Shown: positions 1 through 7,717 of the stretch, piece after piece | Layout of the letters: the number at the start of each line of letters is the position of its first letter | How positions within the stretch are numbered: position 1 is the stretch's first letter | DNA from: Chloroflexota bacterium | GTDB lineage: Bacteria; Chloroflexota; UBA6077; SHYK01 | DNA length: 47,132 nt | Reading direction: 5' to 3' | NCBI GenBank assembly: GCA_009377635.1 | Contig: WHTR01000007.1 | Span: 5,696-52,827, forward strand | Notes under the pieces: model-generated | Seen by the model: the letters and a program-made list of their open reading frames with translations, nothing else | What the model was told of the DNA's origin: nothing | Databases searched by the model: none | Made by a program: the position numbers and the translations under genes

Positions 1-135
1 CGCGGCAGCGCTCTGCACGTCGAGTGATCCACGTTCAGGGTGAGCGTCGAGAGCGTTTAAAGAGCCACCATTTTCCGGGTTGATGGCCGCCGGATTGTTG
101 ATCCGCGCGTGTGCAGTTGGCTATCCTGGTGACCG

Positions 136-603
136 ATGACGATTCGACGGCCCAGTCTGCGCACGCTCCTCATCGCGATCGCGGCCGTCGGCGTCGCGCT
201 TGTGGCCGCCGTCGGGATAGTCGCACTGCGCACTCGCCTGGCTGCCCCCCAGCACTGTACGGAGGGAACCTCTCTGGGTGAACGTCTCATCGAGAATCCA
301 CCGGCCAACGGATCGGCGATGCCCCCGACCGTGGACGCCGCTATCAGCGACCTGTCATCTCGCTTCGGCATTGAGCCGTCGGCGATCACGGGCGTCTGTG
401 TCGAAGAGGTGACGTGGTCGGACTCGTCCCTTGGATGTCCCGAGCCCGGCCGCATGTACGTCCAGGTTCTCACGCCGGGCGAACGAATCACGCTGGCCGT
501 TGACGGATCCGCGTACGAATACCATTCTGGTCCGGGCGGCCACGTCATCCACTGCGAGAAGCCCCAGGCACCCATCACGAACTCGCCGTGGACGGGCTCC
601 TAA
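136..603 (+). CDS. Small secreted or membrane-anchored protein of unknown function
   Basis: The 155-residue product starts with a basic stretch followed by a hydrophobic segment at about residues 9-31, which reads as a signal anchor or uncleaved signal peptide, so the rest should lie outside the membrane. The C-terminal part holds the sequence SDSSLGCPEPG followed by a Tyr/Val-rich region ending in YEYHSGPGG and a final Cys. This resembles a small conserved extracytoplasmic module I associate with Chloroflexota and Deinococcus hypotheticals, with two Cys that could pair. A weak promoter (TTGATC at 98, TATCCT at 122, 18-bp spacer) would put the transcript start almost on the ATG, so the mRNA may be leaderless. 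The gene converges on the GT9 gene with a 33-bp gap. Function is unknown. Confidence 0.7.
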   Translation: MTIRRPSLRTLLIAIAAVGVALVAAVGIVALRTRLAAPQHCTEGTSLGERLIENPPANGSAMPPTVDAAISDLSSRFGIEPSAITGVCVEEVTWSDSSLGCPEPGRMYVQVLTPGERITLAVDGSAYEYHSGPGGHVIHCEKPQAPITNSPWTGS

Positions 604-636
604 GGACGACGCAAGGGGTTAAGCCAGCCCAACCAG

Positions 637-1746
637 CTACCGGCGGGTAGGCCGCAGCACCTGTTCGACCTCGCGAATCACCCGGCCCGGCTCGATGCTA
701 ATCATGCACTGGTGCACTGGAAGCAGACAGCCCTCGTTGCGGAAGCGGTTCTCCTCGCACCGCGAGCAGGGCGCTGACGGCTCGAGAATGCGAACGGATG
801 GGGCCGGCGGAGCCCAGAGGCGACGCGGGCTTGCACCGAAGAGCGCGACTGTCTGCGTGTGCACAGCGGCCGCGAGGTGCATTAAGCCGTTGTCGACGGT
901 GACGAACGCGTGTGCGCGCTCCAACGCGCCGGCCACCTGCGGCAGCGTCAATGTGCCCCGCAGGTCGACGACGCCCCCCGCAATCAACTGCCCATCGACG
1001 TCGTCCGCATGGTAGACGTTTCCCTGCGCGCTCGGCGCCGCGCCGAGGAGGCCCACCTCGTGCCCCGTTCCAGCGAGCCAACGGACGAGGGTGCGCCAGT
1101 GGGGGGCGGGCCAGAGCTTCGCGCTGCGGCGGCCCCCCGAAGAGATGAGTACGGGGGGAGTCGGCCACGGCGGAGGGGCTGTGGGCGTCTCCGTCCGGCC
1201 GAAGTCCGCCGGGACTCGAGCGAGCCGGCAGAAGATCTCGCCGATGTACTGGCTCGTCAGCTCAGGGAAATCTGCGCGCAGGTCAGCTCGATTCCAGCGG
1301 GGCTCGTGCCATAGGCGGTCGATACCCTCGTTTGGGGGCATGACCTTAACGTCGGATGCAGGCTTGATGTATGCGCCCGCGACAAAGCGCGGACGGGTGA
1401 GACCGCAGGCGCGGGCCGCACGGGCGTCCGACTCGAGGTTGATGGCGAGGGCATACGGACCGGCCGCGCTGCGCCGCTCAGCAAGGAACGCCGGCAGCGT
1501 CTCGAGGGCGTCGGACGGGCCGAAGAGCGAGTAGCGAGCGTCGACGAGCCGACTCGCGTCCTCCAGCTCACGCGTACGCTCGCCACCGAAGTAGTCGAGG
1601 GTCAGGCCCGGGAAGCGATCTCGCAGCCCGCGCATCAGGGAGGTCGCGACGATGAAGGCCCCGGGTTGGTCACAGAACAGCAGGGCTACGTGGGGCCGTG
1701 CTCCCAGATCTTGGCCGACGTACGGGATCGGTTGCCTCTGGCTCAC
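637..1746 (-). CDS. Glycosyltransferase family 9 (heptosyltransferase-like)
   Basis: This 369-residue protein has the two-Rossmann-domain layout of GT9/WaaF-like ADP-heptose transferases. The N-terminal domain begins with a short VALLFCDQPGAF strand-loop. The C-terminal domain contains ISSGGRRSAKLWP near residue 200, the usual substrate-phosphate loop, and VDNGLMHLAAAV at about residues 284-295, the most conserved family signature. A Cys-rich tail (CSRCEENRF, then CLLPVHQCM) is common in GT9 members. It should transfer an activated sugar to a cell-surface glycan or glycolipid acceptor; the sugar cannot be told from sequence. The start is GTG with a GAGGTG ribosome site upstream. It is transcribed alone, away from hairpin repeat A. 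Confidence 0.85.
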   Translation of the reverse strand: MSQRQPIPYVGQDLGARPHVALLFCDQPGAFIVATSLMRGLRDRFPGLTLDYFGGERTRELEDASRLVDARYSLFGPSDALETLPAFLAERRSAAGPYALAINLESDARAARACGLTRPRFVAGAYIKPASDVKVMPPNEGIDRLWHEPRWNRADLRADFPELTSQYIGEIFCRLARVPADFGRTETPTAPPPWPTPPVLISSGGRRSAKLWPAPHWRTLVRWLAGTGHEVGLLGAAPSAQGNVYHADDVDGQLIAGGVVDLRGTLTLPQVAGALERAHAFVTVDNGLMHLAAAVHTQTVALFGASPRRLWAPPAPSVRILEPSAPCSRCEENRFRNEGCLLPVHQCMISIEPGRVIREVEQVLRPTRR

Positions 1747-1793
1747 GCGCCGTCCACCTCGCCCTCGGTGCAGATTCTAGCGGAATCCAACGC

Positions 1794-1865
1794 GAGACCC
1801 GCAAGATGCGGGGGTGCTCGCATTCATGCTTCCGGAATGCGGGTGTCGCGATGGAATGAGAATAG
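1794..1865 (+). repeat. Dispersed hairpin repeat, copy A
   Basis: This is one of three copies of an imperfect palindromic element (others at 5406-5464 plus and 18664-18720 minus). All share an outer arm GARACCCGCA, a variable middle, a second arm TGCGGGtgTC, and a tail ending CGGAATGAGAATAG. The two arms are inverted repeats able to form a stem of about 8-12 bp. This copy has the longest central part. It lies in the 372-bp gap between the GT9 gene and the leader ORF of the RraA gene, reading in the direction of the RraA gene. Confidence 0.7.
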
Positions 1866-2118
1866 CGGTCCGCGGCAGCCATATCCAGGAGCGATGGGCG
1901 CGCGGCCCGTCCGCCCGCACGAGCAAGTTCGGCGCTAGGCACCTCCTTGTTCCGACCGGTGCGGCCTGGTACCATCCGGGCCCGGAGCCGGCCCAGGTCC
2001 GAGGCGAGTTACTGGGTCGTATAGCGCCTTCGCCTCGGAGACTGCGAGGAAGATCTCACTCTGAGTCCGCGTGAAGCGGATCAGAATGATCCTCTTCCAC
2101 ACGTAGACAGGAGAAACC
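1866..2118 (+). other. Intergenic region upstream of the RraA-like genes
   Basis: No convincing gene is visible here. A weak promoter candidate is TTGTTC at 1947-1952 with TACCAT at 1970-1975 and a 17-bp spacer. A second TATAGC-like box follows near 2020. Nothing else stands out beyond copy A of the hairpin repeat immediately upstream. Confidence 0.4.
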
Positions 2119-2172
2119 ATGATCGAGTCAACGGTTCATGGGCACAATCGGCTGCCGTGGAGCATCGTCTGA
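2119..2172 (+). CDS. Possible 17-aa leader peptide coupled to the RraA-like gene
   Basis: A short ORF, MIESTVHGHNRLPWSIV, starts with ATG 10 bases after the strong ribosome site AGGAG. It ends in TGATG, so its stop overlaps the ATG at 2172 of the next gene. That geometry suggests translational coupling. The RraA-like gene has no good ribosome site of its own, which makes the leader the best explanation for its initiation. Composition gives no hint of an amino-acid attenuator. It could also be chance, because the ORF is so short. Confidence 0.35.
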   Translation: MIESTVHGHNRLPWSIV

Positions 2173-2813
2173 TGGCCATCGAGATCTCGCATGATGTGTA
2201 CGGGGCGCTGCGCGACCTCGGCGTGGCGACCGTCTACGAGGCGGGTGGCGGGACCGGTGCCATGGACCCAGCCATCAAGCCCGTGTGGCCCGGCGCACGG
2301 CTCTGCGGGCCGGCCTTCACAGTCCGCTGCCATCCCGGCGACAACCTTGCCATCCACCGCTCGCTTGAATTCGTCTCCGCTGGCGATGTCCTCGTCGTGC
2401 AGAACGGCGAGCTCCTTGGAGGGTACTGGGGCGGCATCCTCACCCTGGCCGCCCAGGTGCGCCGCGTCGCGGGACTCGTCATCGACGGCGGCCTTCGCGA
2501 TTCCGAGGAGATCCAGCGGGTCGGGTTTCCGGCCTTCGCACGCGGCACTGCCGTGCACCGAACCGTGAAGCATGAGCCGGGCGAACTGCAGGTGCCCCTG
2601 GTCATTGGCGGCGTGCAGGTCCAACCGGGCGACGTGATCCTGGGGGATGGGGACGGCGTGATGGCCGTGGATCGTGCCCGCGCCATGGAGGCACTAGAAG
2701 CTTCCCGGAAGCGCGCCGCGGCAGAGCAGGCGTACGTGGAGCGCATTCGTCGAGGCGAACTGACCATGGACATCTACGGGTTTCCTCGACCCCCGGACCG
2801 CCACGGCGCCTGA
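2172..2813 (+). CDS. RraA-family / HMG-CHA aldolase-like protein, paralogue 1
   Basis: The 213-residue product matches the RraA/class II pyruvate-aldolase fold (4-hydroxy-4-methyl-2-oxoglutarate aldolase and relatives). Visible signatures are the glycine-rich loop GGYWGGIL at about residues 83-90, which contacts the pyruvate enolate, and DGGLRD, giving the Arg109-Asp110 pair that serves as catalytic Arg and metal ligand in the family. Known members cleave 4-hydroxy-2-oxoacids to pyruvate or decarboxylate oxaloacetate; some only bind RNase E, unlikely here because the aldolase residues are intact. The start at 2172 is chosen because it is coupled to the leader ORF; GTG at 2157 is an alternative. 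It is followed 133 bp later by a paralogue, suggesting one transcription unit. Confidence 0.85.
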   Translation: MAIEISHDVYGALRDLGVATVYEAGGGTGAMDPAIKPVWPGARLCGPAFTVRCHPGDNLAIHRSLEFVSAGDVLVVQNGELLGGYWGGILTLAAQVRRVAGLVIDGGLRDSEEIQRVGFPAFARGTAVHRTVKHEPGELQVPLVIGGVQVQPGDVILGDGDGVMAVDRARAMEALEASRKRAAAEQAYVERIRRGELTMDIYGFPRPPDRHGA

Positions 2814-2946
2814 CGAAGCACCCTGCGTGCCAACAACGTCCATAAACGTTGCGACGTACGCCATCCCAACCAGCGGTGTCCCGGTGCGAGTGCGTCCGCA
2901 ATCGGATCTCGACTCGGGGCCTTCGCAGCAATCGATGGAGGGACAT

Positions 2947-3618
2947 ATGGACGAAAATGTGCGTGATCTCATCGACCGGCTCGCGAGACTCGATACACCT
3001 GCCGTGTCCGACGCGCTGGACTACCTGAGTCTTCGCGGGGCAGTGATCGGAATCCATCCCGTGTGGCCATGTCCGAGGATCGCGGGGCGCGCCATAACCG
3101 TGAAGATCGCCCCGGCCGGCCTCACGCGGCCCGAGCACCACCTGGCAACACCGGCCGTGGAGACCGCCAGTCCAGGGGACATCATCGTTATCGACAACGC
3201 GGGACGGACGGACGTCTCCTGCTGGGGCGACATTCTGTCCAATGCTGCCCAGGTCAAGGGCATCCGTGGCGTGGTGATCGACGGCGCCTGCCGGGATGTC
3301 GACGGCAGCCGTGGGCTGGAGTTCCCCGTGTACGCACGGGCGGGCGTCCCCGTCACAGCGAGGAGCCGGATCATCCAGGAGTCCTTCAATACGCTTATCC
3401 AGTGCGGCGGGGTCCAGGTGCGGCCGGGCGACCTCGTGTTGGCTGACGGGAGCGGCATCACGTTCATTCCCCAGGAGCGGGCGGAGGAGGTCGTCGAAGC
3501 GGCCGAACGGATCGTGGAGCGGGAGGCCGCTATGGTTCAGGCGGTCCGCGCGGGTCGGTCCGTCGTGGATGTGATGGCCGAATCCGCCTTTCAAGCAATT
3601 CACGAGACCAAGGCGTGA
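2947..3618 (+). CDS. RraA-family / HMG-CHA aldolase-like protein, paralogue 2
   Basis: This 223-residue protein is a diverged tandem relative of the preceding gene. It keeps the family core: a CWGDILSNAAQ loop at about residues 92-102 and DGACRD with Arg116-Asp117 as the expected catalytic Arg and metal ligand. The ATG at 2947 is preferred over upstream in-frame starts because GGAGGG sits 5 bases before it. Two non-identical copies side by side may act on different hydroxy-oxoacids or form a mixed oligomer (known family members are trimers or hexamers). The substrate is unknown. The downstream M24-like, NHL and MFS genes hint at a small catabolic locus. Confidence 0.85.
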   Translation: MDENVRDLIDRLARLDTPAVSDALDYLSLRGAVIGIHPVWPCPRIAGRAITVKIAPAGLTRPEHHLATPAVETASPGDIIVIDNAGRTDVSCWGDILSNAAQVKGIRGVVIDGACRDVDGSRGLEFPVYARAGVPVTARSRIIQESFNTLIQCGGVQVRPGDLVLADGSGITFIPQERAEEVVEAAERIVEREAAMVQAVRAGRSVVDVMAESAFQAIHETKA

Positions 3619-3678
3619 GCGGACGAAGGATCTGGCTGCACGCATGGGCATGACAAGCCTCTTCGCACTCTCAGCGTG

Positions 3679-3987
3679 CTATTGCAGCCCGAGTCTGCGG
3701 GCGACAGCAGCCAGATTCACGCCCCACCCGATTCCCCAGCACCGGTCGTTGAATAGACGGTCGCTGCCAGGATTCCAGAACGATCCGATCAGCCGATCGA
3801 GCGTCGGTGGGCGAAAGTCGTACGGGATGTATCCTGCGATTCGCCCGTGCCAGGTCCGCTGGCCCGGCGGTCGAGACAGCTCCTGCACGACCGCTGCGAC
3901 CACCAGAGCGACGCCGGCGGCCGTGTAGAGTCCCCGCCATCCCTTCACCTCGATCTCGACTCCGCCGAACTCCAACTCAATGTTCAT
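3679..3987 (-). CDS. DUF5808-type small membrane protein
   Basis: The 102-residue product has one hydrophobic segment at about residues 20-36 and a C-terminal part with PYDFRPPTLDRLIGSFWNP, then a WGIGWGVNLAA segment. That pattern (PYDfR, WNP.d.RlF, G.GW..N) is how I recognise the DUF5808 domain, found alone or at the end of membrane proteins. The likely ribosome site is GGAGGG about 10 bases before the ATG. It converges on the second RraA-like gene and lies 33 bp downstream of the M24-like gene on the same strand, so it may be co-transcribed with it. Function is unknown. Confidence 0.65.
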   Translation of the reverse strand: MNIELEFGGVEIEVKGWRGLYTAAGVALVVAAVVQELSRPPGQRTWHGRIAGYIPYDFRPPTLDRLIGSFWNPGSDRLFNDRCWGIGWGVNLAAVARRLGLQ

Positions 3988-4020
3988 CGCACATACCCTC
4001 CGCCCAGATCAACGAGCTGC

Positions 4021-5265
4021 CTAGATCCCCACCCCGCCCGTCATGAACGGCTTCGGTTCCCGTCGCCCCAGGCGACGGGCGCCCGTCTCGGTGATCGTTA
4101 CCGGTTCGCCGAACCCGGCCCGGAACCCGCTGAACTCGGCATTGGCCTTGATAGTGAATGTAAACCCGGGCTCAATGACGATGTTAGCGTCGGCGCGCGC
4201 AGCCTCGCCGGCCGACAGCATCGACCTGTCCACAGAGAAGCGGGGCCGATCGCTTCCCAGCCCATTGGTGTGCATCATGGCCCCGCCGCCATCACCGTGC
4301 CGCCGCGCCACGTCCGCCGCCCATTGGGCAAACTCGCCGACGGTCCGCCCGGGGACCAACCACTGGAGCGTCTCCATGAACACGTTGATCGCCGCGTTCA
4401 TCGCGCCCCGGTAGGGAACGTAGCTCAAGCTGCCGATGAGGATGCTGAAGTTGGACTGTGCCCGATACCCCTGAAGCCGCGCGTCCACCTCTTGGCTCAG
4501 GATCCCCCCATCCTCCATACGAATAGGCAGGCCCATCGTGTTGCTGGCATTCGCCGGTCGACCGTTCGATCCAAGGGAGAGGCGAGCTGGATAGTCGCCC
4601 GTGTGCCGCATCAGAACCTGCGCCATCTCAAGCCAGACTTCGGCCTCCTCCATGCCTGGCTTCGCGACCTCCATCATGCGATCCATCGCGGCTTCGTTCG
4701 ACGCCGCGATCAGTTCGATCACGGTAATCTCTTCGGGCCCCTTCCGCATACGGGCGAAATCGAGCACGTCGTTCGCGGGCTCGAAGGTCGCCTCCGGCAA
4801 TTCACCGGTTATTCGGCGCCACGTCTCGTAGGGGATGATCCCTTCGGGTCGAGCCTGCTGGTTGAGGAGGCCCGTCACACCGATTCGACCTCGCCCCATC
4901 CCCAGCTCCTTGACGCGCTCCGGTACGAGCTCCGAGAATGTGCCCCAACGCAGGTCACTCGGCCAGGAAAGGCTGGCCTGCCACATCACCATCTCGCGCT
5001 CGGCTGAGAGGACCGCCGTCACCGCCCCCTGTCGCGGAAATACGACCCACGCACCTCCCTGGACACCGCCGATCTGGCACAGGTAGCGCGAGGGAGCTTG
5101 CGTTTCCCCAACCTCAGACGACGGCGCCAGGAGGCAATCGAGGTTTCGCTCGGCCATGAGCTCGCGGACTCGGCCGTATCGGCGGTCGCGCTCGGCGAGT
5201 GAAAAGGACGGCAGTACGCGCCGCCCCGCGGCATCGACCTGAAAGGGATCGACGCTGGCCTGCAT
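4021..5265 (-). CDS. M24 (creatinase/aminopeptidase P fold) protein with degraded metal site
   Basis: The 414-residue length, an N-terminal creatinase-like domain (about 1-175) and a C-terminal pita-bread domain are typical of Xaa-Pro peptidases and creatinases. The metal ligands are not. Where active enzymes have two Asp (D..GY.sD), this protein has Glu259 and Gln270. The next position keeps a His (His332 in MMHTNGLG). The Glu of TIEPG is Lys373 in TIKAN, while the last Glu is present (Glu387 in GEPVTITE). It is therefore unlikely to be a dinuclear metallopeptidase. A metal-independent, creatinase-like hydrolase or a binding protein is possible. A GGAGG site lies 7 bases before the ATG. Hairpin repeat B and a promoter for the divergent NHL gene lie upstream. 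Confidence 0.8.
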   Translation of the reverse strand: MQASVDPFQVDAAGRRVLPSFSLAERDRRYGRVRELMAERNLDCLLAPSSEVGETQAPSRYLCQIGGVQGGAWVVFPRQGAVTAVLSAEREMVMWQASLSWPSDLRWGTFSELVPERVKELGMGRGRIGVTGLLNQQARPEGIIPYETWRRITGELPEATFEPANDVLDFARMRKGPEEITVIELIAASNEAAMDRMMEVAKPGMEEAEVWLEMAQVLMRHTGDYPARLSLGSNGRPANASNTMGLPIRMEDGGILSQEVDARLQGYRAQSNFSILIGSLSYVPYRGAMNAAINVFMETLQWLVPGRTVGEFAQWAADVARRHGDGGGAMMHTNGLGSDRPRFSVDRSMLSAGEAARADANIVIEPGFTFTIKANAEFSGFRAGFGEPVTITETGARRLGRREPKPFMTGGVGI

Positions 5266-5346
5266 GGCGAACCTCCGCGGCTATTCGTCGTGCCCGGGGA
5301 CGCGGGACATCGACACTATACTAATCCAGCCGGGGCCACGAGAAAG

Positions 5347-5375
5347 TTGACAGCGACGGGCGATGCCTCTATGGT
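5347..5375 (+). promoter_or_regulatory. Candidate sigma70-type promoter for the NHL-repeat gene
   Basis: A perfect -35 box TTGACA at 5347-5352 is followed after 17 bp by TATGGT at 5370-5375. It precedes hairpin repeat B (5406-5464), so the repeat would fall in the 5' leader of the NHL-protein mRNA. The -10 is only a 4/6 match. Confidence 0.45.
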
Positions 5376-5405
5376 TCTGCTACTCTGAGCTAAACGGCTT
5401 ACACC

Positions 5406-5464
5406 GTGAAACCCGCATGGTAGTGTGCCTACGGAATGCGGGGCTCACGTCGGAATGAAAATAG
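5406..5464 (+). repeat. Dispersed hairpin repeat, copy B
   Basis: The arms GTGAAACCCGCA (5406-5417) and TGCGGGGCTCAC (about 5437-5448) are near-perfect inverted repeats, with the loop between them matching copies A and C only in part. The tail CGGAATGAAAATAG directly precedes the ribosome site and ATG of the NHL gene. The element contains an in-frame ATG at 5436 that could mislead start-site prediction. Confidence 0.75.
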
Positions 5465-5480
5465 ACGGAGGAGCCGGGCA

Positions 5481-6377
5481 ATGGCATCGGTGGGCAGTGG
5501 CGACTACGCGTACGAAGCGCTCGACACCTGGGGGACGCTTCCTGAGGGGTTCCGGTGGGGGCAGATCGGCGCCGTGAACGTGGACTCGGACGATCGAGTC
5601 TACGTCTTCACCCGCACCGAACATCCCCTCATGGTGTTCGAGCGGGACGGACGGTACGTGCGCTCCCTGGGAGAGGGCGTCATCCAGGATGCCCACGGCC
5701 TGTGTATCGGTCCCCAGGGCGACCTGTTCGTGGTTGACCGCGCGGCCCACGTGGTGATGAAGTTCTCCAATGACTGGAAGAAGCTCTTCGAGCTTGGAAA
5801 CCGGGACCAGCCGTCGGACACGGGCTGGACCCCCGAGAACCGGACGGTGCTGCGAGCCGCCGGCCCCTTCAACTACCCCACCGACGTCGCCTTCTCGGCC
5901 AACGGGGACTTCTACGTCTCCGACGGGTACCGCAACGCCCGGGTGCACAAGTACTCTGCCGACGGGCAGCTCCTCTCCTCCTGGGGCGAGCCTGGCCGGA
6001 CTCGGCCTGGCGAGTTCAACCTCGTGCACAGCGTCTGGGAGGCACGGGGGCGGCTCCACGTCGCCGATCGGGAGAACAACCGAATACAGGTGTTCTCGCC
6101 CGATGGCGAGTTCATCGAGATGTGGACGGACTTCGCACAGCCGGCGGACATCTACGTGGACGACAACGACATCATGTATGTGGCAGAGCTGTCGGGGCGG
6201 GTCACGCTCCTGACGCTGGACGGCACGATTGTCGAACGCATCGGGAGCCTTGATGATCGAGTCGCGAAGCCAGGCAGGTTCGTTGCACCGCACGGGATCT
6301 GGGCCGATCGCCACGGCGACTTCTACGTCTCTGAGGTCCTCCAGGGCCAGCGCATTCAGAAGTTCGTGCGGACGTAG
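5481..6377 (+). CDS. NHL-repeat six-bladed beta-propeller protein
   Basis: The 298-residue protein is almost wholly NHL/6-bladed-propeller repeats. Recurrent units of the form DG.yvrslG...gP.glav...G.lyVaD..n.rvq.F can be seen, for example DLFVVDRAAHVVMKFS, DFYVSDGYRNARVHKYS and LHVADRENNRIQVFSPDG. Relatives include peptidyl-alpha-hydroxyglycine lyase-like proteins and SMP-30-type lactonases, so it may be a hydrolase/lyase or a binding scaffold. No signal peptide is evident. The start at 5481 is chosen because GGAGGAG precedes it, and because the longer N-terminus from 5436 is encoded by hairpin repeat B. The MFS gene follows 115 bp later. Confidence 0.8.
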   Translation: MASVGSGDYAYEALDTWGTLPEGFRWGQIGAVNVDSDDRVYVFTRTEHPLMVFERDGRYVRSLGEGVIQDAHGLCIGPQGDLFVVDRAAHVVMKFSNDWKKLFELGNRDQPSDTGWTPENRTVLRAAGPFNYPTDVAFSANGDFYVSDGYRNARVHKYSADGQLLSSWGEPGRTRPGEFNLVHSVWEARGRLHVADRENNRIQVFSPDGEFIEMWTDFAQPADIYVDDNDIMYVAELSGRVTLLTLDGTIVERIGSLDDRVAKPGRFVAPHGIWADRHGDFYVSEVLQGQRIQKFVRT

Positions 6378-6492
6378 CGGTCTCCCGCCGCCCGCGGTCG
6401 CGTGGAACCCGCCCGAGGCATCGGCATCGTTCGGACGAACGCCTATCCTCTCCGCGAGCAACGGTCGTCTGACCCCCGGAGGTACGTGCATC

Positions 6493-7680
6493 ATGGCTGA
6501 CGCCCTCGTCACCGCCGCGCCGACCAGCGTTCGGCGCAAGTCACTGGTCGGCACGTTCATGTTCGCCCACTTCACACACCACGTGAGCAACAGCATGCTC
6601 ACCCCACTCCTCCCCGTGATTCGTGACGGCCTCTCCCTGAACTACGTCCAGTCCGGCTTCCTGGTCTCGGCCTTCAGCGTGAGCCAGGGACTCTCGCAGG
6701 CGCCGATCGGCGTCCTGGCCGACCGATTCGGCGGCCGCACGGTCCTCGTCCTCGGCTTCGTCGCGACGGCACTCTGCATGGTGCTGATCGGCCTCGCCGG
6801 AGAATACTGGCAGCTTCTCGTGTTCCTCGTCGGGCTGGGCATCGCCGCGGGAACGTATCATGCGCCTGCCGCAGCCCTCCTCGCGCGCGCGATCCCCAAG
6901 GAACAGCTGGGCGGCGCGCTGGGCATGCACACGGTGGGGGGGAACCTGAGCTTCTTCGCGACTCCGCTCGTGGCCGGCGGGCTCGTCGCCATGACGCTGA
7001 CGTGGCGCACGCCGTATCTCGCGTTCGCGGTCGCCCCGTTCGCGGCTGGACTTCTGCTCACCACCATGGCACCCCGCCCGCAGAGGATGAACGGCCCGGC
7101 AAACTACGGCGGAGCGCTGCGCGAGATTCGAGGCGTGTTCCGGGTCGTCGGACCGCTCTTGAGTCTCGTCATCCTCTTCCAGATGACGTATGCCGCCATC
7201 GTTGCCTTTCTCGCCCTGTATCTCGTGGACGTTCGCGGTTTCGAAGTGACCGCGGCGGCCGTGGTCGTGTCGATCCCCTTCGTCGGCGGGATGGTGGGCT
7301 CACCGTTGGGTGGCTTCCTGTCGGACCGGTTCGGACGGGAACCCGTGATCGTGGCATCGCTGACCGCGCTTGGACCGCTCCTTCTCCTCCTCACTCTCGT
7401 GCCGACCGTCCTGGTGATCCCGGTCCTCTTCGCGATGGGCCTCGTTGCGTCGACGCGAATGCCTGTCGTCGAAGGGCTCCTGCTGGACCGGGCACCGGTC
7501 GAACGCCGAGCGACGGTCCTCGGCGCGTACTACCTCGTCGCACAAGAGATGGGCGGACTGGCCGCCCCGACGCTCGGAGCTCTGTCGCTGGCAGTCGGGA
7601 TCGCCCCGGCCATGGGTGGTGTCGCAGCGGTGGCTGCCGCGATCTCCGTCTTCGTGCTCCTCGTGCATCGCCGCTTGTGA
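6493..7680 (+). CDS. MFS transporter, 12 TM
   Basis: The 395-residue product has about 12 hydrophobic segments and the MFS loop 2-3 signature GVLADRFGGRTVL; a second copy (GGFLSDRFGREPV) appears in the symmetry-related half. It resembles the fosmidomycin/Fsr or general sugar-phosphate/drug families of inner-membrane secondary carriers. The substrate is unknown, but its position after the RraA, M24-like and NHL genes suggests uptake or export of a compound handled by that locus. The ATG at 6493 is preferred because CCGGAGG lies 10 bases upstream and the hydrophobic core starts shortly after it; the longer reading frame from 6229 overlaps the NHL gene. Confidence 0.85.
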   Translation: MADALVTAAPTSVRRKSLVGTFMFAHFTHHVSNSMLTPLLPVIRDGLSLNYVQSGFLVSAFSVSQGLSQAPIGVLADRFGGRTVLVLGFVATALCMVLIGLAGEYWQLLVFLVGLGIAAGTYHAPAAALLARAIPKEQLGGALGMHTVGGNLSFFATPLVAGGLVAMTLTWRTPYLAFAVAPFAAGLLLTTMAPRPQRMNGPANYGGALREIRGVFRVVGPLLSLVILFQMTYAAIVAFLALYLVDVRGFEVTAAAVVVSIPFVGGMVGSPLGGFLSDRFGREPVIVASLTALGPLLLLLTLVPTVLVIPVLFAMGLVASTRMPVVEGLLLDRAPVERRATVLGAYYLVAQEMGGLAAPTLGALSLAVGIAPAMGGVAAVAAAISVFVLLVHRRL

Positions 7681-7717
7681 CGCACGCAGGCCCTATGAAG
7701 GAGCCGCCCGCTCAGTG

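Noticed and set aside
2602-3651. Minus-strand ORF of 349 codons opposite the second RraA-like gene
   Set aside because: No domain, and it covers two different conserved plus-strand genes in part.
5445-6602. Minus-strand ORF of 385 codons opposite the NHL gene
   Set aside because: The repeated blades on the plus strand are unmistakable; the antisense product is a compositional shadow.
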